Below are positions 37,426 to 45,164 of a stretch of 63,012 nucleotides of DNA, piece by piece. This DNA comes from Candidatus Nitrotoga sp. CP45 (GTDB lineage: Bacteria > Pseudomonadota > Gammaproteobacteria > Burkholderiales > Gallionellaceae): the NCBI GenBank assembly GCA_003402375.1, contig QFXJ01000054.1, positions 1 through 63,012 of the forward strand, written 5' to 3'. Numbering within the stretch: position 1 is the first letter of the stretch; every line of letters starts with the position of its first letter. The notes beneath the pieces are model-generated. The model was not told where the DNA came from. It did not search any database and saw only the letters and a list, made by a program, of their open reading frames with translations. The position numbers and the translations under genes were made by a program.

Positions 37426-38661
37426 ATGAGTAATAGCAGGGAAAACAAGAATTTGATCATAGGACTGGATATCGGCACGTCCAAAATTGTCGCTATCGTC
37501 GCCGAGATCAAGTCTGAAGGAACGATGGAAGTAATTGGCGTAGGAATGTATGAATCCTCCGGCATGAAAAAGGGAATGGTAGTCAATATTGATGCGACAG
37601 TAGCGGCGATCCAGCGTGCACTGGGTGATGCCGAGTTAATGGCTGATTGCAAGATTCGTGAGGTTTACACGGGTATCGCGGGCAGCCATATAAAAAGTTC
37701 CAATGCCAATGGCATGGTCAAAATTAAAGACCGGGAAGTTGCGCAGGCCGACATCGACCGAGCGGTTGAAACCGCCAGCTCGCTAAGCTTACCTGGCGAC
37801 CAGCAGATATTGCACATTTTGGAACAAGAATTCAGCATTGACGGGCAAGGAAATATCAAAAAGCCGTTGGGTATGAGCGGAATGCGCCTTGAGGTTGAGG
37901 TACATATCGTTACTGGTGCGGTCGCAGCGGCACAAAACATCATGAAGTGCGTGCACCGCTGCGGGCTGGAAGTACGGGAAATGATCCTGCAACCGCTGGC
38001 ATCCAGCAAGGCGGTACTGTCGGATGATGAGAGAGATTTAGGCGTGTGCTTAGTGGACATCGGCGGCGGTACGACCGATGTAGCGATTTTTACGGGTGGC
38101 GCAATCCGTCATACCGCCGTCATTCCGATTGCAGGTGACCAGATTACGAATGATGTCGCAATGGCTTTGCGCACCCCAACTACTGATGCTGAAGACATCA
38201 AGATCAAATATGGCTGCGCGCTGCGTCAGCTCGCTGACGATGGTTCGATCAGTGTCCCTGGAGTCGGTGAGCGCGGTATTCGTATGTTGTCACGGCAAAC
38301 CTTAGCGGAGGTTATTGAGCCACGCGTGGAGGAGCTGTATATGCTGGTGCAGGCTGAGCTGCGCCGCAGTGGATTTGAAAATTTACTGTCCTCGGGCATC
38401 GTCATCACTGGAGGCAGCAGCGCAATGCAAGGGATGGTAGAACTGGGTGAGGAAATATTCCATATGCCGGTGCGTTTAGGACTGCCGCGCTATATAGGTG
38501 GGCTGTCTGATGTAGTGAAAACCCCCCGTTTTTCCACCGGCGTTGGTTTGCTGCTCTATGGGTTGGAACAATACCAACATAATCAGGCGGCGCGTCAGCG
38601 TTCGAATTCTTTCAGCGAAGTACTAAATAGTATGAAAGCATGGTTCAAAGGAAATTTTTAG
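37426..38661 (+). CDS. ftsA: FtsA, actin-like membrane anchor of the Z ring
   Basis: 411 residues. It binds ATP, polymerises and tethers FtsZ to the membrane through a C-terminal amphipathic helix (SEVLNSMKAWFKGNF). Actin-type motifs: IIGLDIGTSKIVA, GVCLVDIGGGTTDVAIF and SGIVITGGSSAMQG. ATG at 37426 has GGAG upstream and fits the family; ATG at 37369 is a poorer choice. 105-bp leader from ftsQ. Confidence 0.95.
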   Translation: MSNSRENKNLIIGLDIGTSKIVAIVAEIKSEGTMEVIGVGMYESSGMKKGMVVNIDATVAAIQRALGDAELMADCKIREVYTGIAGSHIKSSNANGMVKIKDREVAQADIDRAVETASSLSLPGDQQILHILEQEFSIDGQGNIKKPLGMSGMRLEVEVHIVTGAVAAAQNIMKCVHRCGLEVREMILQPLASSKAVLSDDERDLGVCLVDIGGGTTDVAIFTGGAIRHTAVIPIAGDQITNDVAMALRTPTTDAEDIKIKYGCALRQLADDGSISVPGVGERGIRMLSRQTLAEVIEPRVEELYMLVQAELRRSGFENLLSSGIVITGGSSAMQGMVELGEEIFHMPVRLGLPRYIGGLSDVVKTPRFSTGVGLLLYGLEQYQHNQAARQRSNSFSEVLNSMKAWFKGNF

Positions 38662-38740
38662 CAAAATAGTTTCTAGCTGGGCACAACCAAACGGCTCATT
38701 AGGTGTTTGAATTTATATTGTCAACAACAAGGGGAAAACA

Positions 38741-39898
38741 ATGTTTGAAATCGAGAACGTACAACTTCAGGACGCGGTAATTAAAGTTATAGGCGTGGGC
38801 GGCTGCGGCGGCAATGCAGTGGACCATATGATTGAGAAAGGCGTACAGGGTGTAGAGTTCATCGTCATTAATACCGATGCCCAAGCACTCAATCGCAACA
38901 AAGCGCGCACTCAATTACAGATAGGTGCCACTATTACCAAGGGGTTAGGTGCGGGGGCAATTCCGGATGTTGGACGAGCCGCTGCCGAAGAAGACCGCGA
39001 GCGCATTGCCGATTTGATCCAAGGTGCCAATATGATATTTATCACTGCAGGAATGGGTGGTGGCACGGGTACCGGCGCGGCACCCGTAGTTGCCCAGATA
39101 GCCAAGGAAATGGACATCCTCACCGTGGCCGTGGTAACCAAACCATTTCTTCACGAAGGCAAACGCATGCGTTTGGCACAAACTGGCATCGAAGCACTGT
39201 GCGAGTCTGTAGACTCACTCATCATCGTACCAAATGAAAAGCTGATGACCGTGCTAGGCGAAGATACTAGTTTACTGGATGCATTCAGCGCCTCCAACAG
39301 TGTGTTACAAGGCGCGGTGGCGGGTATTGCCGAGGTAATTAATGTACCCGGCCTGATGAATGTGGACTTTGCCGATGTACGCACTCTTATGTCTGAAAAC
39401 GGTATGGCGATGATGGGATCGGCTACTGCCTCTGGATCGGATCGCGCTAAAGTTGCGGCAGAACGCGCCATGTCCAGCCCTTTGTTGGAGGACGTTAATT
39501 TAGCAGGCGCACGCGGTGTATTGATCAATATCAGCTCCAGTAGCAAACTCACCTTGAGGGAATTTAGGGAAATTACCAATAGTGTGCAATTTGCAATAGA
39601 AGAAGCCACCGTAATAGTTGGCTCTGTGTTTGATGAGAGCATGGGTGACGAACTGCGAGTGACCATTGTGGCAACTGGCTTGGGCTCACCACTGGAACGC
39701 AAGCAAGCTAAGCCGGAACTTGTTTATGGGAAACGCACAGGCACGCATAATGAACCAATCTTCGTGGGCAATTTTAAAGAGCTTGAAATGCCTGCAGTAA
39801 TACGTAATGGCCGTCACCGCGAAGCAGTCGAGGCGATGAAGCAATCCGGTGTAGACACGCTGGACATTCCGTCCTTTCTGCGCAAGCAAGCCGATTAA
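38741..39898 (+). CDS. ftsZ: FtsZ, tubulin-like division GTPase
   Basis: 385 residues. Forms the Z ring. GTP-binding GVGGCGGNAVDHM and GMGGGTGTGAAPVVA, the T7 catalytic loop NVDFADVRTLM, a variable linker, and the conserved C-terminal peptide LDIPSFLRKQAD that binds FtsA and ZipA. AAGGGGA precedes the start. Confidence 0.97.
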   Translation: MFEIENVQLQDAVIKVIGVGGCGGNAVDHMIEKGVQGVEFIVINTDAQALNRNKARTQLQIGATITKGLGAGAIPDVGRAAAEEDRERIADLIQGANMIFITAGMGGGTGTGAAPVVAQIAKEMDILTVAVVTKPFLHEGKRMRLAQTGIEALCESVDSLIIVPNEKLMTVLGEDTSLLDAFSASNSVLQGAVAGIAEVINVPGLMNVDFADVRTLMSENGMAMMGSATASGSDRAKVAAERAMSSPLLEDVNLAGARGVLINISSSSKLTLREFREITNSVQFAIEEATVIVGSVFDESMGDELRVTIVATGLGSPLERKQAKPELVYGKRTGTHNEPIFVGNFKELEMPAVIRNGRHREAVEAMKQSGVDTLDIPSFLRKQAD

Positions 39899-39911
39899 TA
39901 CCGTTCTGGGT

Positions 39912-39999
39912 GTGCGAACCCCATCCTTTTCAGCCGTTGCAATCAAAGGGCAGCAGGGTAGCGGACGGCAAATTTGTTTCAATGAAAAGGGGTACGCAC
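39912..39999. repeat. Long imperfect inverted repeat between ftsZ and lpxC
   Basis: GTGCGAACCCC plus CCTTTTCA (39912-39932) mirrors TGAAAAGG plus GGTACGCAC (39983-39999), with a smaller inner GCCGT/ACGGC stem. It could fold as an RNA or cruciform of about 88 nt. No T-run follows, so it is not a classical terminator. Confidence 0.55.
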
Positions 40000-40104
40000 C
40001 TTGCGGTTTGCTTCAAAAACCCTGCACAACATCAGTATAATCAGTGCCCGAATGAACTATGTTAAAATCGAAAACGAAATTATTTATAACTTTCTTAAAG
40101 CAAC

Positions 40105-41016
40105 ATGGTTAAGCAACGTACATTAAAAAACTCGGTGCATGCTACTGGGGTAGGACTGCATACTGGTGAGCGGGTTAATCTTACTTTGTCTCCCGCACCG
40201 GCAAACAGTGGTATTGTATTTCGCCGGGTGGATGTTATACCAATGGTAGTAATACGCGCTGAAGCGCATACGGTACATGATACCCGCCTGTCCACCTGCC
40301 TGGAAGTAAACGGCACCCGTGTAGCCACTATTGAACACCTAATGTCCGCTTTTGCCGGGCTTGGCGTGGACAACGCCTTTGTTGATTTGACTAGCACAGA
40401 AGTGCCCATTATGGACGGAAGCGCCGGGACATTTATTTTCCTTTTGCAATCTGCGGGCATCATCGAACAATCTGCGGCAAAGAAATTCATCCGCATCAAA
40501 AAAATAATAGAAATCAAGGATGGTGACAAGTGGGTACGCTTCGAACCATTCAACGGTTACAAACTTAACATTACTATTAATTTTTCCCATCCTGTATTTA
40601 CCTCTACCAAACAGCATGTCACGATAGATCTAGGGGAACACTCTTATATCAAAGAAGTGAGCCGCGCCCGCACCTTCGGTTTCATGCATGACGTTGAGAA
40701 TATGCGAGCTCAAGGATTGGCACTGGGTGGCAATTTAGACAATGCCATCATGATGGATGAATACCGCGTCATCAACCCAGATGGGCTGCGCTTTGAGGAC
40801 GAATTTGTCAAACACAAAATTTTAGATGCTATTGGCGACCTATATTTGCTCGGACATCCATTGATCGGCGCTTTCTCTGGTTATAAGTCTGGCCATGCCC
40901 TCAACAATGCCTTGCTGCGCACCCTGCTTGCTGATGAACAGGCGTGGGAATTCGTGACTTTCAACAAGGCTGAAGAAGCACCGGCATTCCTGCGCTTACA
41001 ATTGCAAACTGCCTGA
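40105..41016 (+). CDS. lpxC: LpxC, UDP-3-O-acyl-GlcNAc deacetylase
   Basis: 303 residues. The committed zinc-dependent step of lipid A synthesis, deacetylating UDP-3-O-acyl-GlcNAc. First zinc histidine in [16 protein letters not shown]; second histidine and Asp in [15 protein letters not shown]; catalytic His in [12 protein letters not shown]. The presence of LpxC fits a lipopolysaccharide-bearing Gram-negative. It closes the dcw cluster; a TATAAT at 40036-40041 hints at its own promoter, though no clear -35 is in place. Confidence 0.96.
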   Translation: MVKQRTLKNSVHATGVGLHTGERVNLTLSPAPANSGIVFRRVDVIPMVVIRAEAHTVHDTRLSTCLEVNGTRVATIEHLMSAFAGLGVDNAFVDLTSTEVPIMDGSAGTFIFLLQSAGIIEQSAAKKFIRIKKIIEIKDGDKWVRFEPFNGYKLNITINFSHPVFTSTKQHVTIDLGEHSYIKEVSRARTFGFMHDVENMRAQGLALGGNLDNAIMMDEYRVINPDGLRFEDEFVKHKILDAIGDLYLLGHPLIGAFSGYKSGHALNNALLRTLLADEQAWEFVTFNKAEEAPAFLRLQLQTA

Positions 41017-41031
41017 TTCGTCATCAGGCAG
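41009..41031 (+). terminator. Hairpin overlapping the lpxC stop
   Basis: CTGCCTGA pairs with TCAGGCAG around the stop codon. No T-run follows, so a weak or rho-assisted site at best. Confidence 0.35.
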
Positions 41032-41114
41032 CCACTTCCCAACTCATCTTCAGCAAGCGCAACAAGGATTAAAGGGCGTTAAATTCACCTACTCAACTGC
41101 TAAAGGTAAATACT

Positions 41115-41315
41115 TTGCTCATTCTGCGTCTGCTACTCGTCCTAGTCGCTCTTTTCATTATCTTTTCCGTCGGGGCGTATATGGTTACCCGCAATCGCCG
41201 CTATCTAAATCTAGCCTGGCAAATAGTGCGCTTCGTAATTTTCATGCTGTTGATATTTGTCGTGCTATTTTTATTGGAACGTTATGTTTTAACAGGTTGG
41301 CACATTTTTGTTTAG
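41115..41315 (+). CDS. Small hypothetical membrane protein
   Basis: 66 residues, starting at TTG, with two strongly hydrophobic segments (LLLVLVALFIIFSVGAYMV and a C-terminal IFMLLIFVVLFLL) joined by a basic loop (TRNRRYLNLAWQ). Family not recognised. The hydrophobic pattern and in-frame integrity support a real gene; the ribosome binding site (AAAGG) is modest. Confidence 0.6.
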   Translation: MLILRLLLVLVALFIIFSVGAYMVTRNRRYLNLAWQIVRFVIFMLLIFVVLFLLERYVLTGWHIFV

Positions 41316-41558
41316 AATTAGTCAGCACCACAAAACCACGTAAATTTGAGCAAATTTCCCAAAAACACATGCTTCGGCTGAAGCCAGATCAAAAACTAAT
41401 CCGGGTAAACAAAAGTTACCAGAAGCGCCAAGCAAGGTAGCATTACTCTGTTGAAATACTACAAGCGCATATTAAAACTATTTTTTCTATGAGAAAAATC
41501 GTATACTTAAAGTTGGAATTAGACCGATGCTCGACATGAAAGTCAAGATTTAGAGAAC

Positions 41559-41960
41559 TCAATGTACGGAGCTTTCAGAATCCTTATCGAGATGTTGCAC
41601 AAACTTTGCAGCAGCCTTTAGCACGTCGTCGAGAGGAATGATAAATGTTAGTTCAACCTCACCCATAAATACCCGCACAGCACATTCAGTAGCGGTTCGG
41701 CCAATGGCTAATTCGATATGCTGCGCAGGAAGCGCACTTTTAGGTCCAGACCAAGACTTTACTTTTAAATCCGGCTCTTTTGCCCATTTCGATGCAAGTC
41801 CAAGAACTGGATATATCAGAGCATTCAATCCTTCCGGATTAATAATAAATTCTGTTTCAGCGCCATTAGTGTCTGTTAATGCAAGACAAATTACATTGCT
41901 TGCATCGGTAGGGTATGTGCGAACTGAAGCTATTGGTCTTAATGGTTTTTCGTTTGACAT
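41559..41960 (-). CDS. Hypothetical protein
   Basis: 133 residues, no signal peptide or membrane segment. Contains ASNVICLALTDTNGAETEFI and VRVFMGEVELTFIIPLDD, suggesting a beta-rich fold. Family not recognised. An AGGA lies upstream of the ATG. It faces away from the genes on either side, so no operon context helps. Confidence 0.65.
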   Translation of the reverse strand: MSNEKPLRPIASVRTYPTDASNVICLALTDTNGAETEFIINPEGLNALIYPVLGLASKWAKEPDLKVKSWSGPKSALPAQHIELAIGRTATECAVRVFMGEVELTFIIPLDDVLKAAAKFVQHLDKDSESSVH

Positions 41961-42215
41961 TTTTTTCCTAAAAACAGAAATAATAATTTAAGTTTTAATA
42001 TTTAGTTGAATAACGCCTCGCCACGAACGCAACCGCGAATAGAAACCACTAGGAGTGACATATTCAAACCAAAATTGAAGCGTTAGTATTATATTGTCTC
42101 TACGCTAGGCACACAATGCTGTTAGTAGGGAAGACTTGCATAAGAACGGTCTTTTGGATATACTTTGCAAACAGGTAATAATGGTTATTTTAAATAACGA
42201 CAAAGGAGTAATACC

Positions 42216-42326
42216 ATGGAAGTATTGGTTCCCATAGTGATTTTCGGCATTGGCATTATTATCGCCACGACTTTGGCTGGTTTAGGTATTCAGCGGGTTG
42301 TAGAGAGTCAAAAGGGTAATAAATAA
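42216..42326 (+). CDS. 36-residue membrane peptide
   Basis: MEVLVPIVIFGIGIIIATTL followed by AGLGIQRVVESQKGNK: one transmembrane helix and a basic tail. AAAGGAG stands 8 nt before the ATG, and an intrinsic terminator follows at 42393. Size and shape resemble small oxidase subunits such as CcoQ or CydX; this is inference from a respiratory neighbourhood. Confidence 0.65.
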   Translation: MEVLVPIVIFGIGIIIATTLAGLGIQRVVESQKGNK

Positions 42327-42392
42327 ATATTACCCAGCTTCTATAATATAAATCTCAAAACGACAAGAACACTTCTCCTGTTATTCGCATAG

Positions 42393-42425
42393 GCACGGCC
42401 CCGTATGTAGCCGTGCTTTCGTTAT
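42393..42425 (+). terminator. Intrinsic terminator after the 36-residue gene
   Basis: GCACGGC pairs with GCCGTGC around a 10-nt loop, followed by TTTCGTTATT. Just before the next gene on the same strand. Confidence 0.65.
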
Positions 42426-42449
42426 TGAAGCATCACGCCAACACTTCCC

Positions 42450-42968
42450 ATGCATTTAAACAACACTGAATTCTCCCACTTAATTAAGTTCTTAGTGGTT
42501 TCCACAATTTCTTTTTTTTTCGGTGCAATGCATGGCATGTTGCAGGTGATTCCATCCATACGAGCTTGGCTGGATTCTATTGGCAGCCCTTACGGTGGTC
42601 CTGGGCACATGATAGATCCCTTGGCACATGCACACATAAACTTAATCGGAGGACTAGTAATATTGGCAATGGGAACCATGTATTATTTGTTACCCATTAT
42701 TAGCGGAAAGACAATTTACTCTTTGCGCTTGATAAATCACTCGTTTTGGTGGACAACGATAGGCGTGTTTTATTTTTATACTACGCAAGTGGTATTCGGC
42801 ATATTGGAAGGTAATTTATTATTAGAAAATAACCTACAAGCCATGGCACAAGTGCACCGCTTTTATGGACCTATCGTAGCCAGTGCAGGAATGATTATGG
42901 CCACGGGTTTTTGCATCTATCTTGCTAACGTCTTATTCACACTTAAAAATAACGACCGGAATCCTTAA
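42450..42968 (+). CDS. Stand-alone CcoN C-terminal-half-like membrane protein
   Basis: 172 residues, four hydrophobic helices. H60-A-H62 in LAHAHINLIGGLVILAMGTM and YYLLP, then TIYSLRLINHSFW, align with helix X onward of the full-length CcoN in this window (AHAHLALLGF, KLYSLTLGNLHFW). In CcoN those two histidines ligate hemes b3 and b. The CuB and tyrosine part is absent, so it cannot be an oxidase by itself; it may bind heme or act as an accessory subunit. A paralogue lies at 59.9-60.4 kb. Confidence 0.7.
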   Translation: MHLNNTEFSHLIKFLVVSTISFFFGAMHGMLQVIPSIRAWLDSIGSPYGGPGHMIDPLAHAHINLIGGLVILAMGTMYYLLPIISGKTIYSLRLINHSFWWTTIGVFYFYTTQVVFGILEGNLLLENNLQAMAQVHRFYGPIVASAGMIMATGFCIYLANVLFTLKNNDRNP

Positions 42969-42981
42969 GAGCGATCTATTG

Positions 42982-43410
42982 CTAAAGCGATAATTTCAAC
43001 GGAAAGCGCAGAACTCCTTCAACGCCGTTGCGTTTCATCTGCACCTGTAACACGGATCTGGTTCCTGGAGCAACTTTCGCCGCCCTGCGATAAACACCTA
43101 CTTCCCCATCTTGTATTGCCTGTATCCATTGATCTTGGTCATCAGTGCGCACCGAAACCATAACGTCATGGATCGGTCCACGTTCACCAGTCACTATCAC
43201 CAAAAACTCATTCACCCCAGGACGCGGTGGGCTGGGTCTAGATTCGACTCGTACCTCCGCATCCTGCCATTTTTGCGGTTGCGTATCAGCAACTCGGTCT
43301 CCACCACATGCTACTAATAGCACCAAAAAAAATAGCTTAATGTGTTTTACATTTGTATGCCGCAATAAGTTAACCCGGGGATGCAAATTATTTTTCTGCA
43401 TTGAGTTCAT
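42982..43410 (-). CDS. FixH/YtkA-like lipoprotein
   Basis: 142 residues. A hydrophobic stretch ends in the lipobox LLVAC, so the protein is probably a lipoprotein, with a rather long n-region if ATG at 43410 is used (43401 is an alternative). The mature part has the FixH/YtkA pattern: PRPGVNEFLVIVTGERGPI, then DGEVGVYRRAAKVAPG, a beta sandwich found in oxidase copper/assembly accessory proteins (CcoH/FixH). It overlaps the gene before it and follows ccoG, as fixH follows fixG in many genomes. Confidence 0.65.
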   Translation of the reverse strand: MNSMQKNNLHPRVNLLRHTNVKHIKLFFLVLLVACGGDRVADTQPQKWQDAEVRVESRPSPPRPGVNEFLVIVTGERGPIHDVMVSVRTDDQDQWIQAIQDGEVGVYRRAAKVAPGTRSVLQVQMKRNGVEGVLRFPLKLSL

Positions 43411-43819
43411 GGGATTGTTCTTTATTATTTTTGTCTGAATCTAACGTACCGCCAATCGACGATCCATATAGATTAACCATAAACCGAACAAAAGCGCTTC
43501 CGGCTGCAACATAAAACAAAGCAATGATGAACCCCCAGTCTACCCAAGGGCGCTCATCACCCGGGCGGAGACCCCAAAAAGGAAAACTCAAACCTACCGC
43601 AACCAGTAACACCGCAACAGTCACTCCTATAAACCAATAGGGTATCTTTTTTTGCGATTCCGGAATGGTTTCTACCAGCTCCCAATCTTCAAGCCCACGT
43701 TTAGCCATACGTTCTTCATCAGAAGCATAGCCAAAATGATCATCCGGCTTCTCGCCCCAGCGAGGCTCATCTACTTTCGATAAACCTTGAATTTTTTCAC
43801 CAATATCGCTGGCGATCAT
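43388..43819 (-). CDS. Small membrane protein related to a heme-less CcoP-like protein
   Basis: 143 residues: soluble acidic N-terminal 50 residues, a first helix ending SFPFWGLRPGDERPWVDWG and a second helix FIIALFYVAAGSAFVRFMV. The first-helix ending and the W-D-x-G entry to the second resemble the 221-residue protein of the oxidase cluster (IPLWGQRPTAAIYV and PWWDKGYTIDLFYL). No heme site. Starts ATGA over the ccoG stop, with AGGAGG, so coupled to ccoG. Confidence 0.65.
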   Translation of the reverse strand: MIASDIGEKIQGLSKVDEPRWGEKPDDHFGYASDEERMAKRGLEDWELVETIPESQKKIPYWFIGVTVAVLLVAVGLSFPFWGLRPGDERPWVDWGFIIALFYVAAGSAFVRFMVNLYGSSIGGTLDSDKNNKEQSHELNAEK

Positions 43820-45156
43820 AGCTTCCTCCTTTGTTCGGAAAAATGTTGAACAGCGAATCGCTTCATCCAGGTGTCACCTGCAGAAACTTCCACCACAACA
43901 GAATATAACCCTCGTGGCAAATCCTGCGTGATGGAAAGCATAAGCGATTCTCGCCCGACTGGTGATAATTTAATGTCCTTGGCGCTAAGCTGGTAACTAC
44001 CCGGTGGCAAACCTAACACACGCACATGTAGCTCCGCTGAACGGTACAATTTATTGGAAAGTGCAATGCGATATTCTTGAACCGTGCGGCCTTGCTGGAT
44101 ATCCGCATTACCCACTGCTACATGATAAGGTTGATAAGACCATAATCCCCAAATAAACATCGCCGCACCCAATACTACAAAGGGGGTCGTCCAACCCATT
44201 CGGGCAAACAAAGAAATTGCAACGCCACGAAATTTATTTACACTTTTATTCGTACGCTCAAGCATATCAAAACGTAATAACCCATGGACTCCTTGTTTGT
44301 TATGCAAGCGATTACAAGCATCAACGCAATCTCCGCAATTAATACAACTGTCATAAATATCGGTTTTGCGCGGATCCAAATCGATAAAACAAGAAGTAAC
44401 ACAATAATTACACTTAGCGCATTCATCGCTCCGACTGGCATCGTATGCTATATGCAAAGTCTGCTTGGTTTTAAACGAATGCATCCAAACCCTGTAAATG
44501 CAGGCGTAGCGGCACCAGAAATGCCTTATTAACGCAATATCTATAAAGACGATTACGACACATACCGCATAAATCCAATGCAATGATCCCGCGAGCTTGG
44601 CGTTTTCTTGCAGTGTTACAAAAGACCACACCACACTTGGCGGATAGAAATAAAATAATGGAATTAGCGCAAAAAACATAGCCGCCCCCAAAAATGCAAC
44701 CCCGAGTAGCATCCAATTTATAATCTTATTCTTGGCACCCGCCACGCGCAGCGCTTCACCAGTTAAACTTACTTCGGCATGCTTACCTAATAGTTTGTGC
44801 GTAAGATTGTTGGCCCACTCGGCCATACTATTTTGAGGGCAAACCCAACCGCAAAACACAGTACCTGCTGTCGAGTACAGTAACACCAAACTACTCGCCA
44901 AAAAAAGCCATGCCCCGGTTACCAAGGCAAAATCAGCTAACCATATCTGCCTATCAAGCACAACAAAAGCGGCCGCACCTGGATCGATTCGGAATAGGCC
45001 ACTCGCCGGAATTAATACAACAAGGATCAAGGCCAGCATCTGCACCAACCGCCGCTTCCAACGGAATTCAGAATAAACGGGCTTGGAACCTACGGCCGTA
45101 CTGATAACCTTGACCGGGATACTGGAAATGGATTTATATTTGACGCCGCTGGCCAT
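43816..45156 (-). CDS. ccoG: CcoG/RdxA/FixG, oxidase accessory ferredoxin-like protein
   Basis: 446 residues with about five membrane helices, a GTVFCGWVCPQNSMAEWANN motif and two [4Fe-4S] groups, CAKCNYCVTSC and CINCGDCVDAC, then a C-terminal Ig-like domain (PPGSYQLSAKDIKLSP). CcoG reduces copper during cbb3 oxidase assembly. The Pro of the usual CPTGID after the first cluster is replaced (CFIDLD). Lies 8 bp after the MFS/spermidine-synthase gene and overlaps the next by 4 bp. Confidence 0.92.
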   Translation of the reverse strand: MASGVKYKSISSIPVKVISTAVGSKPVYSEFRWKRRLVQMLALILVVLIPASGLFRIDPGAAAFVVLDRQIWLADFALVTGAWLFLASSLVLLYSTAGTVFCGWVCPQNSMAEWANNLTHKLLGKHAEVSLTGEALRVAGAKNKIINWMLLGVAFLGAAMFFALIPLFYFYPPSVVWSFVTLQENAKLAGSLHWIYAVCVVIVFIDIALIRHFWCRYACIYRVWMHSFKTKQTLHIAYDASRSDECAKCNYCVTSCFIDLDPRKTDIYDSCINCGDCVDACNRLHNKQGVHGLLRFDMLERTNKSVNKFRGVAISLFARMGWTTPFVVLGAAMFIWGLWSYQPYHVAVGNADIQQGRTVQEYRIALSNKLYRSAELHVRVLGLPPGSYQLSAKDIKLSPVGRESLMLSITQDLPRGLYSVVVEVSAGDTWMKRFAVQHFSEQRRKL

Positions 45157-45164
45157 AATGTAAG

